DNA of 64,000 nt from Spirodela intermedia (lineage: Eukaryota > Streptophyta > Magnoliopsida > Alismatales > Araceae), in contig LR746272.1 of assembly GCA_902729315.2 (NCBI GenBank), forward strand, positions 8,736,327 to 8,800,326, read 5' to 3'. Both the position numbers and the translations under genes were made by a program. The notes beneath the pieces were generated by a model. That model did not search any database. It was not told the origin of the DNA and saw only the letters and a list, made by a program, of their open reading frames with translations. This document shows positions 25,233 to 35,560 of the stretch, piece after piece. Each line of letters begins with the position of its first letter. The first letter of the stretch is position 1.

Positions 25233-25868
25233 CTCTCTTTGCTCGAAGAAATCAGGCAAGAAGATTGCTGGGAAGGGAATTGAGATGATGATCACTTTGG
25301 TCACTCGGTCTAGTTGTGGATTCGTCAGTGGGGATGGATGAATTTATAGGGCGGTTAGCGCGGGAGAGTGGAACAGTCTAGAATATTTGAGATTGTTATA
25401 TTCCATTTATTTAATCAATTATGCTACCTAATAATCGCGCCTTATTTGAAAACCCGGAGGTATGATAAACCAGGTGGAACTCTCTAGAAGATTCTACTTC
25501 ACAAAGGCATCGATGGATCTCGGTTCTTCTCGAGACGGAAACTCGCCGAAGATCTCGGGTCTTCTCGCGAGACGCACAAAAAGAATTCTCCGAAAGATCG
25601 CGACTCTTCTCGAGACAGAAACCCCTGCGTTCCGCCGCGGCTCCAGACTCTCTACTCGAGCGGTCCATAAAACGAAGACGGTCTCGATCTAAACTCGCAA
25701 AGCTGCAGCGACTTGTATGGTTAACCGCACAAAAATGTGCAATCTATTAAAGCAGAGCTACGCATCCAAATATTTCAACTTATTGAGATAAAAAAATTTA
25801 AAATTGTGCATGAAATTATTGGGTCTTGAACGTTGTCCTAGTTGAACAGTAGTAACGCCCGAAGTGAG
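25233..25868 (-). promoter_or_regulatory. sHSP copy 2 promoter
   Basis: An inverted near-copy of 16141-16778. The TATA box (TTTATA on the plus strand) is at 25343-25348, about 111 bp before the ATG. The heat-shock element is at 25477-25494 with GAA, CTC, GAA and TTC modules at five-base spacing. Homology with the copy 1 upstream region stops abruptly at about 25868. Confidence 0.8.
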
Positions 25869-26229
25869 GATATGTCAAGTCAGACTCGTTGTGGATATGT
25901 CAAACCTCTCGATGATAGAAACCTCTAGAGCAGAGGTCTCGCGTCTCGAGAGAGTTCGTCTCACGAGAAGACTCCGTTCTTTCGTCGAGAAACAGGAATC
26001 TTCTAGAGAGTTCGACTTGCTTGGGTTTTTCAAATGAGGCGCCATTATTAAATAAATGGAATATAACAATCTCAAATATTCTAGACTTTTCCACTCTCCC
26101 GCGCTAACCGCCCTATAAATTCATCCATCCCCACTGACAAATCCACAACTAGACCGAGTGACCAAAGTGATCATCATCTCAATTCCCTTCCCAGCAATCT
26201 TCTCGCCTGATTTCTTCGAGCAAAGAGAG
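25869..26229 (+). promoter_or_regulatory. sHSP copy 3 promoter, mosaic of two types
   Basis: The heat-shock element is at 25996-26013 (GAA, TTC, GAG, TTC modules) and the TATA box at 26114-26119, 116 bp before the ATG. The distal part (about 25873-26045) resembles the copy 4/5 intergenic region with an internal deletion of roughly 110 bp. The proximal part is nearly identical to the copy 1 promoter. Confidence 0.8.
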
Positions 26230-26736
26230 ATGTCGTTGATCCCAGCTTTCTTCGGGAGGCGCAGCACCGACGTGTTCGATCCCTTCTCTCTGGATGTATG
26301 GGACCCCTTTCCTCGGGGATTCCCCTTCGGCAGCGGCGACGGCTCCCTCTCCCTCTCCCTCCCGCACCGCGGATGGGACTCCGAGACCTCCGCCTTCGCC
26401 GCCGCCCGCGTCGACTGGAAGGAGACTCCGGAGGCTCACGTCTTCACGGCCGACCTCCCGGGGGTGAAGAAGGAAGAGGTGAAGGTGGAGGTGGAGGAGG
26501 GCCGCATCCTCCAGATCAGCGGGCAGAGGAGCAAGGAGAAAGAGGAGAAGAACGACACGTGGCACCGGGTGGAGAGGAGCAGCGGCGGGTTTCTGAGGCG
26601 GTTCCGGCTCCCGGAGAACGCGAAGGTGAATCTGGTGCGGGCGTCTATGGAGAACGGTGTGCTGACCGTTACCGTCCCCAAGGAGGAGGAACAGGTGAAG
26701 AAGCCGGAGGTGAAGTCCATCGAGATCTCCGGCTGA
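26230..26736 (+). CDS. HSP20: Class I small heat-shock protein, copy 3
   Basis: Encodes exactly the same 168-residue protein as copy 1. The few coding differences, for example GTG for GTC in the VFDPF codon and GTA for GTC before WDPF, are silent. It is intronless and intact, with the class I N-terminal arm, alpha-crystallin domain and IEI terminus. Protein identity alongside clearly different flanks suggests recent exchange between copies or strong constraint. Its 3' flank runs as an inverted repeat with that of copy 4 out to about 27345. Confidence 0.96.
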   Translation: MSLIPAFFGRRSTDVFDPFSLDVWDPFPRGFPFGSGDGSLSLSLPHRGWDSETSAFAAARVDWKETPEAHVFTADLPGVKKEEVKVEVEEGRILQISGQRSKEKEEKNDTWHRVERSSGGFLRRFRLPENAKVNLVRASMENGVLTVTVPKEEEQVKKPEVKSIEISG

Positions 26737-27344
26737 GTCCCATCTCCTGATTGTTGTTCCCTGTTATCTGTTTTTCATCCACCGCCTGAACTCGTCCCGT
26801 TCTTCCATGTACGCGCTCTTGATGTAAATCAAAACGAATTAGTACAGTGAAACCGTGACGGTTTAAAACTTTGTACATCTTGCGCTCCGACTATGAAACA
26901 TTAATTTCCAAGTCACATAGCAACTTGTTCAGCAAGAACGTCCCAGGATAAGCGCCTCATGAGCGCTATTGATAATGACGTATGTTGTTTGCTCAGAACT
27001 CTTAAGACACATTGTTTGGACTTTCTTTCTCTAAGTTAAGATATATATTTCACGAATTTCGATAAGGAAATAAAGAATCTCTATGATTCTATAATTCAAA
27101 TTGTAACAAAATATCTAATCCATTGAAATAAAATCGTACTATTTAATAAATGACCCTCTATGATTCCCAACCTCAACTTGTGTCTACCCCTCCTACAATG
27201 TGGGTTCAAGATTTATCCTTCGTTTAGATAAGTAGTTCCTTCTCAGCCTTGTAGACTCTTGCGTTCATCCCTTCTTTTTATAATAAACGAGTTATCATCT
27301 TGTAAGCTTGCGCTCTCTATTGGGAATACAATATTCTTTTTCTT
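26737..27344. other. 3' flank of sHSP copy 3
   Basis: Alignable with the 3' flanks of copies 2 and 4. The segment about 27270-27335 is an inverted match to about 31905-31985, sharing AAGCTTACAAGATG on the minus strand. This marks the outer limit of the inverted duplication that carries copies 3 and 4. No gene was seen. Confidence 0.6.
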
Positions 27345-28200
27345 TCACCTGATATTATTTTATCCTCAAATATTGCTAAGGTACACTATTACTTAATCTC
27401 AAATATCAACTTGATCATCAATGATAAAATCATAAAATTGATAGATATGATTTATAATATAAATTTATTAAATATATTAAATAATTTAAGTATATAATTG
27501 ACATATAGAACTATTAATATTAAACAATCAACTTATTAATAAAATTTCAATTATAGTTACAAAGATCAGAGAAATCAGCACACACATTTGCCGCCAAACA
27601 AGTAATATATCTCCAAAGAAAAAAGTATTTTGAATCAGCCACAACACCCATCACTAACAAGATGGCATAGTTGACTTAAATCTCCTCATGAATATGAAAA
27701 AGAGATGAGCTTGCCACTAAATAAGTACTATATCTTCAAGGAGAAAAGTATGTTGAATAAGTCTAAACACCCATCATTGCCAAGATGGGACTTTGACCTT
27801 CTCATGAAAGTGAAAAAGAGACATAGGCCTAGAAAAGCTCTAACAAATGATAGATATAATCGTCTTTAAAAGCAATTGATCATCATCTTCACTAGTAGCC
27901 CCACAAATCATCATTTGTGGACATTCTCTAGTGTGGTGGAAAAATATGACTAGGATAGAGAGGCAAAGACACAAAAGGTTCTACCACCTGAAGCAATGCT
28001 CCTTGTTGATACCAATAGAGGAGCAAAAACCATCATACCATGCACAAGGATACATGGTGACTGAGGGTCCTATCTGCATTGAGTGTTGAGAGTATCTTGG
28101 AATGACAGTCGAAACTCAACATGAAGTGAAACCCTAGAGGAACAAAAACTATAGGAAGAGAGAAAACATAGTGTGTGAAGCTCTAGGGCAATGAAAATCC
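27345..28200 (+). repeat. Duplicated spacer block, copy 2 (empty site)
   Basis: Direct repeat of 20055-20544 plus 23802-24300, but without the 3.26-kb insertion. The sequence GAGCTTGCCACTAAATAAGT at about 27708-27727 spans the site where the other copy is interrupted. It has two ~120-bp tandem units, where the other copy has three. Confidence 0.75.
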
Positions 28201-28854
28201 TAGAGCATTAAGAAAGAAGATGGTGACAATGACATAAAGCTAGGGTTTCCTTAGAACAATCTGATCTCTATCATTTCAAACATGAAAAACACCATGTCTT
28301 CGACCAATTAATGATTTTCTCCGAACCCTCTTGATGAAAAATGAGGCCAAATGGAGGAATGAGGGGTCATGTAATATAAAAAACTCAAAAATGTATTGCC
28401 AATTCAGGACTTGGAAAAGAAATATATCATTATTAAACTATGACTTTAGAGTAGCATGATTCCAAAAGTCAATGCAAATTACTTATTTCTTTTGGCAACT
28501 AGTAAAGATGTTTAGGAATAAATAAATAAAACTTTCTCAAAACATATGGAACCTATTATAATAAGCTCAAAAAAAGGGCAATGGTTTTAACTGGAGAAAA
28601 AAAACAAAAATATCTCATCCTTAATAGATTGATTATCTCTTATCCTCTAATATTAGAGGAGAGGTATATAGGATTCAGAATATCCTTTAGAACAACTAGA
28701 TAGTCAATAATCATACAAATAATCTGGAAAAATGGATACCAAAACTTAGAACAAATCAAAACTGTGTGCAATTGATAAAGAAAATTAATCATGAAATACA
28801 ACTCTAGGAGTTCAAAGAAAATACAATGAGGTCACCTAGAATGCTTTCATACCA
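28201..28854. other. AT-rich spacer beside LTR-like end
   Basis: No coding frame was recognised. At 28843-28854 the minus strand reads TGGTATGAAAGC, similar to the plant initiator-methionine-tRNA primer-binding site TGGTATCAGAGC. If this is internal retrotransposon DNA, the coding part is decayed beyond recognition by eye. Confidence 0.4.
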
Positions 28855-29080
28855 TGTTGAAAACAAAGTTAAGAGTAAAAAACCTAAATGGAGTGAAGTA
28901 AAGAGATATTTGTCTTTGAGGAGAGAAAGAATGAATTATGTAAAGCACCTTCAAACTTTTTCAATCTTTATTACCTTTTAAATAAGGTGATAATCTTTAA
29001 AAATATTTCTTACATGTTGAGACTTTTATAATATTCTCTCCCAAAATATGATCACGATTTATAACTCCAATAATCTAACA
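28855..29080 (-). mobile_element. LTR-like fragment next to a primer-binding-like site
   Basis: A 226-bp segment runs from TGTTGA to CTAACA, with a primer-binding-like sequence abutting its left edge. That is the arrangement expected of the 5' LTR of a minus-strand element. Its right end (ATATGATCACGATTTATAAC) resembles the right end of the 18115-18362 fragment. I could not find a target duplication. Confidence 0.45.
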
Positions 29081-29485
29081 TCATATGAAAACAATATACA
29101 ATAGATAAATACTATAACACGAGATTTAAATCATCATAAATATATTATAATATTCTCTCCTACAATATGATCATGATTCAAAACTCCAATAGTCAAACAT
29201 TGTGGAAAAGATACAGTAGATAGATACTACAACACAAGATTTAGATCATCATAAATCTATTATAAGATTCTCTCCTAAAATATGATCACAATTTAGAACT
29301 CCAATAGACAAACATTATGTGGAAAAAATTATATAATACAAAAATACTATAACATAAGGTTTAGATCATAATATTCTCTCCCGTAACATGATCATGATTT
29401 AGAACTCCAATACTCAACATCATGTGGAAAAAACATACAATAGAGAAACACTACAACACAAGATTTAGATCATCATAAATATAAA
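29030..29485. repeat. Tandem array, four units of ~105-125 bp
   Basis: Four imperfect units start near 29030, 29150, 29268 and 29370. Each carries AATATTCTCTCC, then AATATGATCA, then AACTCCAATA. Most also contain TAGATCATCATAAAT. The unit includes the LTR-like end described just before, so the array seems to have grown from that end. Confidence 0.75.
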
Positions 29486-29669
29486 GTAGAGAAACTATTT
29501 TATTTTTCCATTTTAACCCATAGATCATGTTCTATTACATGTGTCAACACATGCTACAGAATCTTTGCCTTTTATTTTTATATCAACTGATATTTTTTAT
29601 TTACAAGAGAAAACAACTTAATTTTATGACTAAAAAATGTTATGTTTAATTTTATATCAATTTTATGAC

Positions 29670-31010
29670 ACCAATCATTGTATATTAAATCACCCAAATT
29701 TCAAAAAAAATAAAACTAGAAAAAACTAATTATTATATTTTTAGGATTATTTCTACATAAATATATCAAGTTTAAATTGATAAAGAGCTCCAAAAATGGT
29801 GAGAAATTTCCAAGTCTCATAGTGATGTATAATAATATCAGATATTTTTTTCTAGTTTTTTAATTTATATGATTTTTAGACTAAAATATTGTAAAAAAAT
29901 CCTTTTTAAAATTAGAGAAAAAGAGAAGTTTGGATACTGATGTAAAATATATGTTACAACTTGTTAGAACACTAACTTGAGTGAAAAAGAGTTTCACCTA
30001 ATGATTATCATGTAAGTAAGTTTAGAAACTTTGATTAATGAAATTGAGATTTATAAACGCTAAATAAATTGTACTACACTAAATAAAGATTTTGAAACTT
30101 AAGGTCAAATAAAAATATATTTAATTTAAAGGTTCAATGAGCTTAAATAAGAAAAATAGAGTTCTGCAATGATGATTGCTATAACTCTATATGTTTGGAA
30201 GGTTTCTAAAGGGTGTCCAAGACCCCAAAGGCTCTCTTTGGACGTACACAGTGTAGGCACTCTTCAAATTTTCATGCAAAGTTTAGTGGACGAAGGTAGG
30301 TGGCAGTGAAGATCTTTGGCGACTGTCGCTTAATGGAGTACAAGTTGACAAAAATAGTTCTCCAATAGCTATCACTTGATATAGCTAAAATTGATGAAGG
30401 TAGATCCCATCTTAGAGAGTTTCATATTTGGGTTTGTGAAGCAAATGGAAGCTCTTTATCACAAATGAAATACTCTTAAGAGTTCATGAAAATCTTTTGA
30501 TGAATTCCTTTACCTTCAACAATGACTCATTTGTCGACCAATATTGTTGATGATGATTCTATCAACTATTGACCATTTTTTTTTATTTTTCTTGTTGATT
30601 ATTTTCTTGTAGAAAATCACAAAGTAAAAACAAAAGAAAACATAGATTTTTGTTCGATGAACTTAGAACATCCACTGATCACTTGGCTGCATAAGTGAAG
30701 CTAAGAAAAATCTCATTATACCCTTGAAACAATGAACACATAAATACACAGCCTTCTCTTAATGTAAGGAAATTTTTGATATTATTTCAGCCAATGAGAG
30801 TTTCTAGTGATTTAACCCTACATCAATTATTTCAAAAACTTTTAAATCTATATAAGTTTAGGCTATCTTAAGATACGAGTTCTTTTTCTTATAAATAAAA
30901 TGGCCATAACCACCTAAGAGGAAGGTTATACTAAGTGGTTTACCCCCACACAACATGTGTGATGAGATCATATCTTGCCTCACACACCAATTCTCCTAGT
31001 AGCTGCAAGA
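29670..31010 (+). repeat. Degenerate third copy of the A repeat
   Basis: Collinear at low identity with 20545-21939. Shared landmarks in order are ATTAAATCAC, AAACTAGAAAA, the AGAGTTCTG/AGAGTTCCG segment, GGCTCTCTTTGGAC against the CTCTCCTTGGAC segment, and GAAGCTCTTTATC against GGCTCTTCATC. It has far fewer CG dinucleotides than the other two copies, consistent with ageing by methyl-cytosine decay. Confidence 0.55.
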
Positions 31011-31904
31011 TATGATCTTCTATATATGTTGGAAGCCATTTAGAGAATATCACAAGTCAATTGTTGACTTTCTTAATCAATTCTAACTTATGATGATGAT
31101 AAAAAAAGGAAGGGTTAATTGGTGATTTAATTTCTACTACTTTTATTGTGGTTTGCCAAATATTGTAGGCTTCGAAACTTAAAGTTTACTATTCACATGA
31201 ATGCAAAAGGTTAAACATTCCTTGAGTAACACTTTTAGAAAAAAATCAACTTAGATTGAAACATTTGTTGATGATAATGAAGATAAATAAATTGCACAAT
31301 GATTCCACACTTCTACATTGAAGGCCATTTGCCAATCACATTGTAATAGAAAATATTATTTTATGTATGTTTATTTTTTAAGGTCTCATCAAGAAGTCGT
31401 TATCACGAGGAGAAAGCATTTAGTGCACATGTACTTTTATAGACATTAAAATTGAAATCAATGACATGATACGAAACTATTAATGTGTAGAAAGAAGTTA
31501 ACTGATTGATCTTCAATAGGTACAATCTGATTAGTGGAATCTAAGAGAGGGTCTCCGAAAAGACTGAAATATTGAATGTGGTTGACCCATTGTAAATTTG
31601 GATGTCTTCTTACTTATTATAGGAGTAGGCTGAATAAACTTCCTCCCATTATCCAGTCACAACCTGATTCCTAAACACTGAAATGTCCTCTTGAAGAGAA
31701 TAATTCACTTATTCTTGGTTTCTATAATTGTACATTAAAGAGCAATGTCAACTAACTCAAAAATGTGATTTTTTATTTTTCTAGTTGAACAACAAGCTAA
31801 AAGAGCACAACCTTGTAAGTTGGAGATAATACAGTGAATTTTCAAATATTTTTTAGATTATTTGTTGAAATTTTAATTTCAAAGTCCTTGTACATAATTG
31901 AAAT
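31011..31904. other. AT-rich spacer, nothing recognised
   Basis: I see no gene, RNA or clear repeat end in this stretch. Confidence 0.4.
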
Positions 31905-32455
31905 TGACAAACAAGAAGAAAAAGAATATTGTACTTCCCAGTAGCGAGTACAAGCTTACAAGATGGCAACTCCTTTATTATTAGTGTAGAAAGAAGGTAC
32001 GGAGGCAAGACCTATATGATTTGACGAATTTATTTCATGGATTATAATTTTTTTATTCCAATGAAATATATATCTGTTAATAAAATATATGTCTGCGAAC
32101 GAATTTGTTTATTCCATATTTTTAATCAAATATATATCTGAATTTGGTGAAAGAGAAGTCTAAACAATGTGGCCGAAAAGGGTCTATCTTACATGAAGAC
32201 CAAACAACATATGTCATTCTCTATAGCGCTCATGATGTGCCTGTCCTGGTACGTTCTCGCTTAACCAGTTGCTTCGTGACTTGAAAATGAAGGTTTTAGA
32301 GTGGAAGCACAATATATTCAAAATTTTAGATTCGCACGGTGTCGCTGTTCTAGTCCGAACTGATTTACATCAGGAGCACATACATGGAAGAACGGGACGA
32401 GTTCAGGCGGTGGATGAAAAACAGATAACAGGGAACAACGATCAGGAGATAGGAC

Positions 32456-32962
32456 TCAGCCGGAGATCTCGATGGACTTCACCTCCGGCTTCTTCACCTG
32501 TTCCTCCTCCTTGGGGACGGTGACGGTCAGCACACCGTTCTCCATAGACGCCCGCACCAGATTCACCTTCGCGTTCTCCGGGAGCCGGAACCGCCTCAGG
32601 AACCCGCCGCTGCTCCTCTCCACCCGGTGCCACGTGTCGTTCTTCTCCTCTTTCTCCTTGCTCCTCTGCCCGCTGATCTGGAGGATGCGGCCTTCCTCCA
32701 CCTCCACCTTCACCTCTTCCTTCTTCACCCCCGGGAGGTCGGCCGTGAAGACGTGAGCCTCCGGAGTCTCCTTCCAATCGACGCGGGCGGCGGCGAAGGC
32801 GGAGGTCTCGGAGTCCCATCCGCGGCGCGGGAGGGAGAGGGAGAGGGAGCCGTCGCCGCTGCCGAAGGGGAACCCCCGAGGAAAGGGGTCCCATACATCC
32901 AGAGAGAAGGGATCGAAGACGTCGGTGCTGCGCCTCCCGAAGAAAGCTGGGATCAACGACAT
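32456..32962 (-). CDS. HSP20: Class I small heat-shock protein, copy 4
   Basis: Intact intronless 168-residue class I sHSP. It differs from copies 1 and 3 by PRRG in place of PHRG at the end of the N-terminal arm. The alpha-crystallin domain and C-terminal IEI are the same. The 3' flank matches that of copy 2, and the gene is head-to-head with copy 5 across only 554 bp. It is convergent with copy 3 over a 5.7-kb repeat-rich spacer. Confidence 0.96.
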   Translation of the reverse strand: MSLIPAFFGRRSTDVFDPFSLDVWDPFPRGFPFGSGDGSLSLSLPRRGWDSETSAFAAARVDWKETPEAHVFTADLPGVKKEEVKVEVEEGRILQISGQRSKEKEEKNDTWHRVERSSGGFLRRFRLPENAKVNLVRASMENGVLTVTVPKEEEQVKKPEVKSIEISG

Positions 32963-33516
32963 CTCTCTTTGCTCGAAGAAATCAGGCAAGAAGATTGCTG
33001 GGAAGGGAATTGAGATGATGATCACTATTGTCACTCAGACTCGTTGTGGATATGTCAAACCTCTCGAGGTTTTTATAGCGACTGGGGCCTCGACGAATCC
33101 AGGGATTTCTCTCAAGAAGAGTCGAGATCTTTCAGAGAATTCTCTTTGAGCGTCTCGCGAGAAGCCTGGAGATCTTCTGCGATTTATCGATGATAGAAAC
33201 CTCTAGAGCAGAGGCATCTCGAGAAGAGAGTAGAATTTGGACAATTCGTCTCGCGAGGACTCGAGTTCTTTCTCGAGAAAAAGGAATCTTCTAGAGAATT
33301 CCACTTGCTTGGGTTTTTTAAAAGAGGCGCAATTATTAAATAACAATTAGATTAAATAAATGGATATAACGATCTCAAATATTCTAGACTTTTCCACTCT
33401 CCCGCGCTAATCGCTCTATAAATGGATCCATCCCCATGACCAATCCACAAACCAAAGTCGTCATCTCAATTCCCTTCGTAGCAATCTTCTCGCCTGATCT
33501 CTTCGAGCAAAGAGAG
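32963..33516. promoter_or_regulatory. Bidirectional promoter between sHSP copies 4 and 5
   Basis: For copy 5 (plus) a heat-shock element lies at 33284-33301 (GAA, TTC, GAG, TTC modules) and a TATA box at 33417-33422, about 100 bp before the ATG. For copy 4 (minus) the TATA box is TTTATA at 33072-33077, about 110 bp before its ATG. I could not find an equally clean heat-shock element on its own side; only imperfect GAA/TTC clusters occur at 33107-33145. Copy 4 may share the element nearer copy 5. Confidence 0.75.
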
Positions 33517-34023
33517 ATGTCGTTGATCCCAGCTTTCTTCGGGAGACCGAGCACCGACGTCTTCGATCCCTTCTCTCTGGATGTCTGGGACCCCTTTCCT
33601 CGGGGATTCCCCTTCGGCAGCGGCGACGGCTCCCTCTCCCTCTCCCTCCCGCGCCGCGGATGGGACTCCGAGACCTCCGCCTTCGCCGCCGCCCGCGTCG
33701 ATTGGAAGGAAACTCCGGAGGCTCACGTCTTCACGGCCGACCTCCCGGGGGTGAAGAAGGAAGAGGTGAAGGTGGAGGTGGAGGAGGGCCGCATCCTCCA
33801 GATCAGCGGGCAGAGAAGCAAGGAGAAAGAGGAGAAGAACGACACGTGGCACCGGGTGGAGAGGAGCAGCGGCGGGTTCCTGAGGCGGTTCCGGCTCCCG
33901 GAGAACGCGAAGGTGAATCTGGTGCGGGCGTCTATGGAGAACGGTGTGCTGACCGTCACCGTCCCCAAGGAGGAGGAACAGGTGAAGAAGCCGGAGGTGA
34001 AGTCCATCGAGATCTCCGGCTGA
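33517..34023 (+). CDS. HSP20: Class I small heat-shock protein, copy 5
   Basis: Intact intronless 168-residue class I sHSP with RPST near residue 11 and PRRG at the arm end, otherwise as copies 1 and 3. The in-frame upstream methionine at 33436 lies in the leader and is not used here. The leader and promoter differ from copies 1-3 by several small indels. Its 3' flank is the partner of the copy 1 flank, so the outermost two genes of the cluster share a downstream context. Confidence 0.96.
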   Translation: MSLIPAFFGRPSTDVFDPFSLDVWDPFPRGFPFGSGDGSLSLSLPRRGWDSETSAFAAARVDWKETPEAHVFTADLPGVKKEEVKVEVEEGRILQISGQRSKEKEEKNDTWHRVERSSGGFLRRFRLPENAKVNLVRASMENGVLTVTVPKEEEQVKKPEVKSIEISG

Positions 34024-34439
34024 GTCCTATCTCCTGATCGTTGTTCCCTGTTATCTGTTTTTCATCCACCGCCTGAACTCGTCCCGTTCTTCCATGTATG
34101 TGCTCCTGATGTAAATCAGTTCGGACTAGAACAGCGACACCGTGCGAATCTAAAATTTTGAATATCTTGAGCTTCGACTGTAAAACCTTCATTTCCAAAT
34201 AACAAAGCAACTTGTTCAGCAAGGACGTCCACAGAAAAGCCATTAATGAGCACTATGACACGTTTTGTTTACTTTGGCGGTCCTAGCCAAGTCATGCTAC
34301 AACGAAATCTTCCAACGATTAGGACGTGCAAACGTTTGCCGTTGTCTCTTTTTTTTTTCTTTTGGTTTTGAAGAACAGCATGAGTTAAAGCATTGAAGCG
34401 CTGTTTATGGCTAAGCATTTTTTCATGCCATTCGGAGTT
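34024..34439. other. 3' flank of sHSP copy 5
   Basis: Alignable with the 3' flank of copy 1 (17286-17700), including an AACGATTAGGA landmark near 34315 and a run of T near 34350. It should contain the 3' UTR. Confidence 0.6.
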
Positions 34440-35560
34440 GTTAGTTGGTTGTTGACATGAGGACAAGACGGTTGTGGACCAGGTAGAAGACCGTAGCCTG
34501 ATATTTTAAGATTTATTTATTTTTTAATTTCATGTAGTCGTACTTACGTTCATAAATGGCTACTTCAAGTCTAGATATCTTGTCTTCAGCGCGATAAACC
34601 TTTTAAACGTATTATCTCTCAGAGGCGGCTCATGAGTCAATTTATTTTCAAGCTGCAAGGAAGGAATCCTGAAGAAAAAACATTAGATCTACAGGGCTAA
34701 GAAAATTTTATAGATCATATTAGAGCATTTGCAATACAATCAAATATTTTCAAAAGATATTCGGATATTTTTAATGCATGATTTTTTTTCAAATGATCTA
34801 ATATTTGAATTTTGATATTTGTTGCACGAGCAATGTTTTTGTCCAAAGAGTTGGTAAGTTTTTTATCTTAAATATCAGATTATCTATTTTTGTGCCTTTT
34901 CTACATATGAGAGTAAAACTCACTTCATGAAAACTGAAAGAGATACTATGAGCGATATAATTGGTTCTATGCATTTTTCTTGTCACTGAAAGAGTTGCTG
35001 GTTGGTTTTGGAAGTGACGACAAAACGGCTGTGGACCATTTATGACTTTAACTAAAAGGGCCAGGTGGGATTCCGTAGCTTGGGTAATAATATTTCATGT
35101 TTGTATTTATTTTAAATTCCAAGTGTACAAATATTCAAAAATGCTTGCTTTGAGTTGCACTCCATTGACCATGGCTCAAGAAAGTCTACTCTTGTTTTCT
35201 CTTGTAGTGAAATACAGCTTTTAATGTTTTATCCCTCGTAAATCGAAATCTTGAAGAAATAATTATGTATTAAATGATATAAAATTTTATGGATTATATT
35301 AGAGTATTTTCAACACAATCAAATATTTTAAAGGGTCAGAAAAATATTCAAACATTTCTTAATATAAAAATGCTAGTTATTCCTTTAGTAAATCTTCTTC
35401 AATTTTGACGTTTGTTCCATCTGCAGTGTTTTGATCCAATGAGTTAGCTACTTGGTATATAAAATTATTGTATTACCCTTTTCAGTGTCTTCTCTTACTA
35501 TTGAGTGTAATACTCATAGAGTTGACTCATTTCATGAAAATACAAGGAGACACAAGTTAC
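34440..35560 (+). repeat. Diverged tandem duplication, ~560-bp unit
   Basis: The unit 34440-34990 is repeated at about 35000-35550. Shared points in order are GTTGGTT..ACAA-ACGG-TGTGGACCA, AAAATTTTAT-GATTATATTAGAG, ACAATCAAATATTTT, TTTTTGTCCAAAGAGTT against TTTTGATCCAATGAGTTAG, and CTCATTTCATGAAAA. The first unit begins inside sequence shared with the sHSP copy 1 flank. Confidence 0.65.

Noticed and set aside
29030-29485. Possible CRISPR-like array
   Set aside because: Plant nuclear DNA; units are ~105-125 bp, imperfect throughout and without unique spacers. It is an ordinary tandem repeat.
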